Shown: positions 1 to 7,201 of the stretch, piece after piece | Layout: each line of letters starts with the position of its first letter | Numbering within the stretch: the first letter of the stretch is position 1 | Origin: Porogramme epimiltina | Lineage: Eukaryota > Basidiomycota > Agaricomycetes > Polyporales > Polyporaceae | Assembly: GCA_900155495.1 (NCBI GenBank) | Contig: FTLJ01000196.1 | Span: 1 to 12,286 of the forward strand | Direction: 5' to 3' | DNA: 12,286 nt | Translations under genes and position numbers: made by a program | The notes under the pieces: generated by a model | Databases searched by the model: none | Seen by the model: only the letters and a program-made list of their open reading frames with translations | Told to the model about the DNA's origin: nothing

Positions 1-19
1 CCCGTGTGAGCACACATTT

Positions 20-1260
20 CATGATGGCAGCGGCGGTAGAAGGCGCTTACATTCGTAGATACCCCAGTCTGTGTGGCCGCGTTCTTGATCTGGATCTCCA
101 AGATCCCGTCGCCGAAGTTCGTGAGCGTTCCGGTCCACGAACATTGGCACATTGCGACGCGGTGTCCCCTGGGATGTGGGTTGTGGATGTTGTCGTGGGT
201 GTCTAGTACTTGGAGTAAGATATAGACGGGGCGCTGCCACTGCTGGTGAAGTTGAACGAGATTGTGCTCGAGACGGGAGTAGATTCCATCGGCGTGTTGG
301 ACTCGAGGGTGAAATCAACGGCGGTGGTGTTCGTGTCTCCGCTCTCAGCTTGGATACATGTGTTGTAACCAGGCACGAAGTTGGTGCGCTGCGGAGGAGG
401 ATTGACCCAGTCTTCGGCAAGAACCAGTGCCTTGAGGCTGTAGGGATCAATGGAAAACTTCGGCAGACATCCGAACCAGGGCACGGTCACGCCGTTGGAG
501 TAGTACGACGATCCCGACTCCGACAGTGTAGATCTCGTACAAGAGGTTCATCACAACTTTCCCACCCATGTACGGGGATGAAATCCAGTTGTCAGTCTTG
601 CAGTCGTACTCCCAGGTCTTGGTTTGGTTCTTGTTGGAGTAAGAGCATCCAGATCTGGTTGGTGTCACCGGAGTGTCTGGATGTACTGGATAGGGGCACG
701 GGAGACAGACCAAAGACTCATCTCAGTCTGTGCGCCGTTGGAATAGGGGAGAGCGATGTAGTACGTCTAGTTCCCGCACTGGACGAGATTGGAACCATCC
801 TGAGGAGTAAACTTCATGCGGAGATAGAGGAAGTGCGCGAACATGCGGCCGCTGCATTTGATATCAGCACCGGTGACCCTATGAGGTGCCCCTGTACTCA
901 CTAGTATAGCGAACCAAAGTCGTCTCCACCCGTCACTTCTCCAATAATGTAGAAGTCCTTCTCCCCAAGGGCGTTAGCACAGGCACGGATGCCCGGGGCC
1001 CACGACGTGAAGGTATCGACAGCGACCTGGGTGGGCTTGTCGACACGGATGGCATCGATGCACGAGAACGTAGCGAACTTCACTATGAACTCGGGATACC
1101 TGACGCTGCTAGTCGGTCGGGGTAGACGCCGAAAGCTTCGATGTCACTGCACCGATCGAACTCCAAGGTCTTACAGCTAGACGTGTAGCCGGTGTTGTAG
1201 ACCGTCCTGTCATCGAACCAGAAGGTCGGGAGCACGCAAGAAGAGTTCCATGTGCTGTCG
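20..1260 (-). pseudogene. ags1: Alpha-1,3-glucan synthase remnant: GH13 amylase-like domain and the domain after it, window-edge truncated
   Basis: Intact members are large plasma-membrane enzymes that make cell-wall alpha-1,3-glucan; their N-terminal half is a GH13 amylase-like domain. Reading the minus strand from about 1247 downward, family blocks appear in native order: SSCVLPTFWFDD, then DIEAFGVYPD (to about 1104); FSCIDAIRVDKPTQVAVD and IIGEVTGGDDFGSLY (1083-904); FAHFLYLRMKF and GSNLVQCGN (about 852-770); WISSPYMGGKVVMNLLYE (about 600-535); GCLPKFSIDPYSLKALVLAE (below 490); TGTLTNFGDGILEIQIKN (about 150-80). It is dead: a TAG at 767-769 falls where the family has Trp in GNWTYYI, a one-base frameshift lies at 521-524, another is near 140, and roughly 150 residues of the catalytic domain are missing between 901 and 855. 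A GTAAGC donor-like site at 50-45 suggests the next intron runs off the window. Confidence 0.88.
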
Positions 1261-1302
1261 ACCTGATTGGTTTCAGTGTGTCAGAATACCACGTCAAGCT
1301 CC

Positions 1303-1636
1303 CTAGGGGAGGAGGTAGATTGGGGCGAGCGCACCGTGGTAGTCGTTGACGTGGTAGATGTCTGTGTGCGGGAAGCCGCGGACCATCGCGGCGATAACCT
1401 GGTTCCAGGTTGAGTAGAAGATCGCCGAGCTGAGGTCGCCGGGCGCGGGTCGGTCTTGGTCTATGCACGAAACACGAGGCTGTCGGGGATGACGTAGGTG
1501 ATGTTGTCCAGGGCGCGGTACTAGATAGCAATGAGGTGCAGCTCGCGGAAGATGATGACCTCGATGGGATCGTCGGGGTCACCGGGTGGGTACTCGAGAC
1601 CCTTGACCTCAGGCACAACCCAGACATCCACCAACC
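1303..1636 (-). pseudogene. ags1: Alpha-1,3-glucan synthase GT5 (starch-synthase-like) domain fragment, out of native order
   Basis: About 110 codons match the N-terminal part of the glycosyltransferase domain that normally lies far downstream of the GH13 domain. Visible blocks are [58 protein letters not shown], then after a frameshift near 1440 [17 protein letters not shown] and [19 protein letters not shown]. Stops interrupt it: TAG at 1521-1523 (a Gln position before YRALDN), TAG at 1461-1463 (the Gln of the FRAQTK motif) and TAG at 1303-1305. Just upstream, 1725-1656 could be a 70-base intron (GTGAGT donor, TATTAG acceptor). On the minus strand this piece precedes the GH13 piece, which is the reverse of the protein's order. 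It may be a rearranged part of the same gene or the tail of a second copy. Confidence 0.85.
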
Positions 1637-1852
1637 GTGGTGCCGCCTAAAGAGCCTAATAAGCAGCGAGGGAAGGGCGTGTCAAAATGCATTGCAAAAC
1701 GCAGCAAATAGAAGATATAACTCACCGGTGGAGTCCAAGCTCACACAAGTTTGGAGAGGGAAGAAGAGACGAGGGTCATCGGCGGAGGGGGGGCCTCTTA
1801 CAAGTCGTGTGGTGGTGTCAGTGACGACGGTGCGGCTAGAAGTGATGACGAC
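1637..1852. other. Gap beside the glucan synthase fragment; possible intron, no gene seen
   Basis: The minus strand holds the possible intron at 1656-1725 (GTGAGT...TATTAG) but no recognisable coding block beyond it. The rest is unremarkable GC-rich sequence leading into the palindrome cluster. Confidence 0.4.
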
Positions 1853-2000
1853 GCCGGCGCAGCGCCGGCTCTGAGCCGGCTCTGGCTATAGGCGCTAGAA
1901 ATAGATTTTCAGCGCCGTCAAGCTTTCGGTCGTGCGGCGGCTACAGAGCCGGCTCCAGTGGCTGTACGGCGCCGACTCAGAGCCGGCTCAGAGCCGGCCA
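1853..2000. repeat. Cluster of GAGCCGGCTC palindromes with a GCCGGCGC hairpin
   Basis: The 10-base palindrome GAGCCGGCTC occurs exactly at 1873-1882, 1946-1955 and 1980-1989, with a near copy GAGCCGGCCA at 1991-2000, several extended to CAGAGCCGGCTC. At 1853-1869 an 8-base arm GCCGGCGC is separated by one A from its reverse complement. This density within 150 bases is not expected by chance. Such subterminal repeats are common at the ends of DNA transposons, but I could not identify a transposon family here. Confidence 0.7.
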
Positions 2001-2129
2001 CGCCCAAAAATTCAAGCTCCCCCCCTCCCGGGGAACGAGGGGCGAAGAAAAAAAATGACGACGAACGGCGGGGGCGTGTCCGTGTCCATAATAGGGGTCC
2101 TGCACCAGCGGCGGCACTCCAAGGGGGGG

Positions 2130-2267
2130 GGCGCACGAGCTGCATCGCCGCGGCACGGTGGTCGTCGTTGGGGAGCGTCAGCGGGATGAGCCATCCTAGC
2201 CCACGAGCAGCCTCGGGCTCGCGACCGAGTACTGCGGCCAGGAGATGCCCGTCTTGCCGTTCGGGTT
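2130..2267 (-). pseudogene. Probable C-terminal fragment of a type-B carboxylesterase/lipase
   Basis: The minus strand from 2267 reads PNGKTGISWPQYSVASPRLL, the usual shape of the 'NPN..W P.Y' block near the C-terminus of fungal type-B carboxylesterases (alpha/beta-hydrolase fold). A TAG at 2196-2198 interrupts it. A second frame just downstream reads LTLPNDDHRAAAMQLV, which resembles the family's closing 'D.FR..AM..L' segment, so a frameshift lies between the two. The catalytic Ser and His regions are not seen, so this would be a scrap of under 50 residues. The call rests on two short motifs; it could be another hydrolase or a coincidence. Confidence 0.42.
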
Positions 2268-3020
2268 CTGCTGGTGGGCAGGGGGCGTGTGCGCGGTGCC
2301 GGTGTCCAAGCGCGAGGGCACCGGACCGAGGGGAAGTGGCCCGAGGACGCGGGGGGTGGCGCCCGGAGGCGCCCGCGAATAGGATCCTGGCGTCATTGTG
2401 GGTCCGTGTCCTCCACGGGTGTATCGAACACTCTGTTGCAAACGGGCGAGAGTGGCACACCACGCACGCACTGGGGTAGTGCCGTGCCAGACGGGGCGTC
2501 GAGGCGGGCGCGGGAACGGGCGGGAAGGCTTGATCAGATAAGGATCTGGGTGATGATTTTTGTGGGGCCAAAGGGCGACGTCGTCGGCTTGCGAGGGGGG
2601 CTGCTTGGGGCGGCACCGAGTGACGCATACTTAGCGGGGGCGAGGGGGCGTGGGATTTTGTGGGGGCACCGCATGAGAAAAGGCGGGCCCGGGGGGAAGA
2701 GGGGAGGGCCGGGAACGAGGGCTTGGGCTCACAGACTTCCAGATGGGGGTTTGGGTTTGGCGGACGAACCAAACTGTAATGGTCGGCTTCGACGTCATGC
2801 CTAGAGAGACAAGCGAGGAGGTGAGGAGACCCTCAAGCACCGACCCATTACTGGGCGAGGGCGCTGGGTGTACATGTTGGTTCTTCAAAGAGTAATGAAG
2901 TGTATCGTAAGGCGTAAGTAGTCAAAATCAAAACGGGCAATCAAGCATGTGACAGGAAGCTATTGCACACCGCCCCGTATTGCACCCTCCACACCCATCT
3001 CCTGCCACCTTTGTAGCCCC
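2268..3020. other. GC-rich stretch without a recognised gene
   Basis: Minus-strand frames here are open over long distances but are Pro/Ser/Arg-rich and match no family I know, which fits base composition rather than selection. The part from about 2940 to 3020 would be the 3' flank of the coiled-coil gene that ends at 3021. Confidence 0.4.
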
Positions 3021-4013
3021 TTAAGCATCCACTGATATGGTGGAGTTTGATGACTCAGTGCCTGACTCGGACTCTGATTCGTCAGAGTCCGAGTCAGCAT
3101 CGTCGCCGGTGTGTAGGGCCTCTCGGGATAGCCGCCTTGGCACTTCAATTACAGCCTCTGGGGATGGCCGCCTTGGCACCTTGATAATGATATTGCGAAT
3201 GTTCGGTGGCGGGGGGCTGAACTGCTTGATCGATGGGCGCTGCTGCAGATGTGGGGGTACCTTGATGATGAGCATCCTGGAAGCCGAGGGCTGGGGCTGC
3301 AGATAGGAAGGGGATGGTGATCGTTGCATAGGATCCGTGTCGCCTTCCACAGCTGTGCTTGGTCCTGCTCCAGCATTGAACAACCCTGTGGTCTGCTTCG
3401 GCGCGAAGGGCGACGAATCGGATCTAGCGGGAGTGGTTGGTGCACGCCCACATGGAGTGACTTTGGGGGACGGCGGCTCAGGGGACGGCGTCGTGGAGAT
3501 TGTTGCACTAGTAGAAGTCTTGTAGGGGAGGGAGGCGAGGAGCTCCTGAAGCTGTTGCTGTACCATAATGCGCTCTAGCCGTTCCTTCTCGAGGATGTTG
3601 TGCTGCTCATCCCACTTTGCGTGCCACATCACCCTCTCCTGCTCCCATTGCACTCTGTCCCTCTCCCACTGGCCTTTCTCCAGGACCAGTTTGTCCCGCT
3701 CCGCTTTCAACGCCTGGATCTGTCCGTTTAAAGCCGCCCTATCAGAGGTGCGCTGTTCCTCGCAAAAGGCGACAATTTCCAGCGCGCCATCACGGATTGC
3801 CTGGGACGGACGAAGCTCTGTGCCATAAGCCTGTAGCAGTCAATATCCCATGAGCTATATGCCATATTGGGGTGTGCAATGACATACGGGGAAATGGTTT
3901 TGAGCGACAGGCTGACGGGAGGGCTGATACGTGGGTTGAGGCTGAGGCTGAGGCTGAGGCTGCTTTTGCTGCTGGTTGCCGGTGGTAGATGTTGGAGTAG
4001 GAGTGGCATCCAT
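3021..4013 (-). CDS. Two-exon gene for a coiled-coil, Ser/Pro-rich protein with an acidic tail (about 311 aa), unknown function
   Basis: Exon 1 is 4013-3888 and exon 2 is 3830-3021 (TAA), joined across a 57-base intron (3887-3831, GTATGT donor, CTACAG acceptor, phase 0). The ATG at 4013 has purine at -3 and G at +4; the frame stays open upstream to about 4140, so an earlier start or exon is possible. Residues 1-42 are Gln/Pro-rich with a run of PQ pairs (GAGGCT hexamers on the plus strand, about 3938-3962). Residues about 53-140 are highly charged and helical, with Trp at 97, 104, 111 and 115, mostly seven apart, suggesting a coiled coil. Residues about 145-225 are Ser/Pro-rich. IKVP/IEVP motifs recur near 230, 257 and 270, and the last 28 residues are Asp/Glu/Ser-rich. 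No targeting signal or catalytic motif is visible. Unlike its neighbours it has no frame break. It could be host-encoded or carried by a mobile element. Confidence 0.68.
3062..3097. repeat. Perfect 16-base-pair inverted repeat with a 4-base loop inside the acidic-tail codons
   Basis: CTGACTCGGACTCTGA at 3062-3077 is followed by TTCG and by its exact reverse complement at 3082-3097. In the minus-strand message this encodes the Asp-Ser to Glu-Ser switch of the acidic tail and would fold into a hairpin with a CGAA loop. Asp codons (GAC) and Ser codons (TCN) on one arm mirror Glu-Ser codons on the other, so part of the symmetry follows from the peptide, but perfection over 16 pairs needs specific third bases. 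Confidence 0.85.
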
Positions 4014-4169
4014 TGCTGCGACCGCGATGGAGAAGAAAGGGGTCGATCTCCGGGTGGGAGGAGGGGGCGCAAATGGGGGCCGTTGGTTGTAGGAAGGGAT
4101 GAGGGGAAGAGACGACACGTTCCCGTTGTCCTCGCTAGAGCTTCATGAGTAAAATTTGTGAAGTAAGCT

Positions 4170-4370
4170 CTTATAAGGTCAGACTTACGAAGTAATGAGT
4201 CATGATGTATTGCAGCCGCCCGTCCGCGCAACCAATGTCTGATAATACATAAACGAGCTGGACGATGTATGATAGTACACAGATATAAATAACAACGGCC
4301 TGGATGATGATATTCGTACAAAGTGTGAGCGTACAGAATTGGCTTAGGTAATACTTTTATACTTGATTTC
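4170..4370. repeat. Dispersed repeat, copy A (diverged direct repeat of 6300-6560)
   Basis: Shared with copy B in the same order: CAGACT; CAGCCGCCCGTC; TGTCTGATAATA; a second TGTATGATA; GATATAA; CGGCC; GATATT or AATATT; and GGCT(T/C)AGGTAA. It is AT-richer than the genes around it and holds TATAAATA near 4284. Copy A lies just upstream of the coiled-coil gene's start, so it may also supply that gene's promoter. Together with copy B it brackets the methionyl-tRNA synthetase pseudogene. Confidence 0.65.
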
Positions 4371-4724
4371 TTAGACCGCAGTGGCACCGCACGACAAGCA
4401 CGGTGCGCACTGGCCGCATGGCGCACGCGACCCCAAGAATGTGTCCGTTGCGGAGACGAGGACGCCGCGTCTTTGGCGTCCGACGTTCCCGCTCGCATTC
4501 GTGATGTCCAGTGCCATGTAGTCTGCGCGAGCCCCGGTGGCCGATGGCGAGTTGAGTCGCTCGGAGCTACTAGTCGGGCTACATTTGTGTACAGCAGCAC
4601 TGATGCATGATGTTTGGTCTTACTCTACTTCGCGTCTCCCCCCGACGGTAGGTGCGGGCCCACGCCCTCTCATTGTACTTGAAGGCCATGTCGAGACTTC
4701 ACCCACGGCGCACCATCCTTGAGA
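4371..4724. other. Stretch without a recognised gene
   Basis: GC-rich sequence downstream of the methionyl-tRNA synthetase pseudogene. Short open frames on both strands match nothing I recognise. It would contain the former 3' flank of that gene. Confidence 0.4.
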
Positions 4725-6132
4725 TTAAGTCTGTTGCGCTTTGATCGTCTCAGTGAACTCTGCCTTGAGCCGCTTCAGCTCATCCACCGCCGCAGCGCCT
4801 CCTCGCTGTTCGGATTCCCCTTCAGCTCGCGCACCACGCTGCCCTGGTCCGCGACGCGCCGCTCCAACGCCAGCACCTGCGGCTACTTCTGGCCTGCGTT
4901 CTCTGCTGCGTCAGCAGCAGCGGCCTTCTCCGTCTCCTTCTTCGCCGTCGCATTGGTTTTCGACGTCCCCGGCGCCGCGGCGGCCGCCTCCGCCGCGGGC
5001 GCATCCTCCTTGGGCTTGTGCCCGCCAAACTTGTCGCGCGACACCTCCGCCATCTTCTCGTTGATGGACTTGAAGAGGTGCTCGGGCACGCCGATCGCAT
5101 GGCCCGCAAAGAGGTCCTGGGCGGCTTCGGTCGAGGGCATGAACGGGTGCACGAGCGCGGAGAGGACGCAGATGAGGTTGAGCGCGGGCGAGACGACCTG
5201 CGCGCGCCGCTTCCTCGTGTACTCCTTGAGCAGTGTGTTGAGGGCGCGGTTGCCGAAGCGGATATAAGAGTTGTTAGAATTTAGAAATGATTAGGAGCGT
5301 CGAAGGAAATGCATACTTGCTCAGGAGGTCATTGTTATTTGCCGCAATCTGGGACGATGTTAGGCGTTTCCATGACCAGCAACTGTTAACTTACACAATC
5401 CTCCCGTGGGGACATGGCATCTGCCGTCTCCGGTCTGGTTGAGATCAGGTAGTGCATCCATACCGAGGGGAGAATACCCGTCTCCTTCACCGCAGGACCG
5501 AAGACCCCACGTTGATGGCTTTTCAAGAACTTGCCATCCTCATAGTTGGGGTAATCTTGGGAATTGAGATAAGTACGCGAAAAAAGCACGCAATTCACGA
5601 CCTTGAGTACATACCTGTAGTCGAAAGATAGTGAAGCATGGTCCATGGGCGACCATCACCGAGCTGAATAGAAGGGAAGTAGATGATGTGGAAGTAGACC
5701 GTGACATGTTCCTTGCCCAAGAACTAATACAGGCGGACGTTCTTGTGTTCCAACTACCACTTCTTCCACTCTGACGTGTAGTGCGCAGTGATACTTGTAA
5801 CTTGGGTAACCGATGCACGCTTCAAACTAATGCTGCGACGTGATTATCGTTCCGCGGATGGATGTGCAAGGCTTACCTACCCAGACATCTACGTGGAAAT
5901 AAGTTACTGCAACGATGAACTGAAAATTCTGAAATTCAAGGGCGACTCACAGAGCACCTTTCCCTCATTCCCCTCGTGCTCCTTCTTGCCGAAATGGGGA
6001 ACTGGGACTCCCCAAGTCAAGTCTCGTGTGACGCATCACACTATACAGTACCAGTGGAGGTGAATAGGTCGGCGGCATGGGAGAATGAGTATTGTCGATG
6101 CTGGTCACAGGCCCGTTGCATTTGCACTTTGG
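4725..6132 (-). pseudogene. MES1: Cytosolic methionyl-tRNA synthetase, unprocessed pseudogene (5'-truncated)
   Basis: Intact enzyme charges tRNA-Met in the cytosol. Minus-strand blocks, in native order: PKCKCNGPVTSIDNTH (from 6132), CVTRDLTWGVPVP (6035-5997), FEACIGYPS (from 5826), ITAHYTSEWKKW, FLGKEHVTVYFHIIYFPSIQ, GDGRPWTMLHYLSTT, DYPNYEDGKFLKSHQRGVFG, WMHYLISTRPETADAM, IAANNNDLLS, RAQVVSPALNLICVLSALVH, GHAIGVPEHLFKSINEKMAE, an Ala/Glu/Lys linker, ERRVADQGSVVRELK and ELKRLKAEFTETIKAQQT ending at TAA 4725. Introns remain: 5614-5556 and 5394-5349 (GT..AG), plus a donor at 5316 whose acceptor appears lost. Breaks: TGA 6036, TAG 5827, 5754, 5724 and 4883, a 7-base imperfect duplication near 5800, a frameshift near 4775, and deletions of the anticodon-binding region and of the N-terminal HIGH half. 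The KFSKS ATP-site motif reads KFLKS. Retained introns rule out retrocopying. Confidence 0.9.
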
Positions 6133-6299
6133 CTGGTAGTGCGCAGTCGGTATATACGGCAGGTGAGTATATGTGTGTGCACCATAGGGACAACCAGGTA
6201 AGAGCAGCTGCTACAGGGGAAGAAGGCGGTGGCAGGGGGCTTCAAGGTAAAGTATTCCAGTACCTGTCCCACGGCAGAGCGCCCGGCCAACCGTATCAA
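6133..6299. other. Flank of the synthetase pseudogene, no further exon recognised
   Basis: Minus-strand frames contain a PCSSCSY string that might be a degraded zinc-knuckle (CPHCGY-like) of the synthetase, but the surrounding residues do not support it, so the pseudogene boundary is placed at 6132. Confidence 0.3.
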
Positions 6300-6560
6300 C
6301 AAAATTCTGGAAGTCTGATAGCGCAAGATCAGACTCGCAGTGTTTGACAGCCGCCCGTCTGCCTAGTTAATGCCTGACAGTGGGCGGTCGGACATTACAG
6401 GCGCCGACGATGTCTGATCATACATAGAATCCGACGATGTCTGATAATATATAGAATGCCCCGATAGTGTATGATACCACCCTGATATAACATCGGCCAG
6501 GAAGATAATATTATACAGTGCGCGAGAGAACAATTTCGGCTCAGGTAAATGTATACAGTA
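6300..6560. repeat. Dispersed repeat, copy B (diverged direct repeat of 4170-4370)
   Basis: Carries the same ordered blocks as copy A: GATCAGACT, GACAGCCGCCCGTC, TGTCTGATAATA, GTGTATGATA, GATATAA, CGGCC, AATATT, GGCTCAGGTAA. It is longer than copy A because of an internal 27-base tandem repeat and an extra stretch after the CCGCCCGTC block. Same orientation as copy A, about 2.1 kb apart. Confidence 0.65.
6404..6457 (+). repeat. 27-base tandem repeat, two copies plus a degenerate third
   Basis: CCGACGATGTCTGATCATAC at 6404 recurs at 6431 with two substitutions (CCGACGATGTCTGATAATAT), both followed by ATAGAAT. A third degenerate unit (CCCGATAGTGTATGATAC) follows from about 6460. Confidence 0.85.
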
Positions 6561-7201
6561 CACCAAGCCACGCCTTCAGGAAGATTGCTTATCTCTATAT
6601 TCATTACTACTGAACTACACTGCGCAGACAGGCGTACAACAAATATATTGACCTCAGACTTGGCGTGAGCATTACAAGGAACCGACCGCTGCGAGATCCT
6701 GTTTGCCCTCGACGGCGCAGCCCCCTGCACCCGTGGAGGGGACGCGTGGCGGGGGCGAGTGGGAGGCTGCGGAGGAAGGCGGGGTCGCATGTACACGAGG
6801 CGAAGCCGGCACGCGCGAGACGCAGCTGCCGTCGCGCACGGCGCGCGGCGGTCGTGGAGCCACGAAGCCCGGTACACAAGTCTCGCGGCTGAGGCAGGGG
6901 CGCGCGCGCGAGAAAGCGTGGGTGGGTGAGTGGCGAAGACGGGCTGGTTCGAGGGCGAAGGCGAGGGCGAGGGAGGAAGAAGGGCGAGGAGGGGGTTCGA
7001 GAGTACATAAATGAATTCGTCGCCGGTTGGGACGATAACGACACACCCATCCTCCTTCTGCGTAGGTGTGCAGGTGACGATCCAGCGTCCGCGATTGCCA
7101 GTGTGGGTTTGTCAAACTCAACTGACTGGGGTCGCGGATCCCCTTCGGGTGGCAGAAGGCATGGGTTGGGGGGCCAAGCAGTAGGATTACACGCCCGATG
7201 A
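6561..7201. other. GC-rich stretch without a recognised gene
   Basis: Long open frames on both strands are Arg/Pro/Ser-rich and look compositional. A GGCGAG/GGCGAA hexamer run sits at about 6953-6976. One minus-strand frame between about 6800 and 6890 has spaced Cys residues (TCVPGF, DGSCVS) faintly like a Cys-rich secreted repeat, too short to call. The stretch lies just past the last coding-like codons of the Ser/Pro-rich pseudogene. Confidence 0.4.

Noticed and set aside
152..904. Plus-strand open frame of 250 codons
   Set aside because: It lies antisense to the alpha-1,3-glucan synthase remnant, whose minus-strand motifs are clear; its composition matches no protein family.
1918..2772. 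Minus-strand open frame of 284 codons as one gene
   Set aside because: It is Pro/Arg/Ser-rich and compositional over most of its length; only a short part (about 2195-2130) resembles a carboxylesterase end, and the matching upstream part is in another frame.
4380..4620. Cys/His-containing plus-strand frame (CVRCGDEDAA...) as a zinc-knuckle of a retrotransposon
   Set aside because: The Cys/His spacing does not fit a knuckle or the usual reverse-transcriptase C-terminal motif, and no polymerase motifs are nearby.
767..5829. Reassignment of TAG to Gln or Trp (alternative genetic code)
   Set aside because: TAG appears at both Gln and Trp positions, and the same genes also carry frameshifts, TGA stops, deletions and lost splice sites, so ordinary pseudogene decay explains it.
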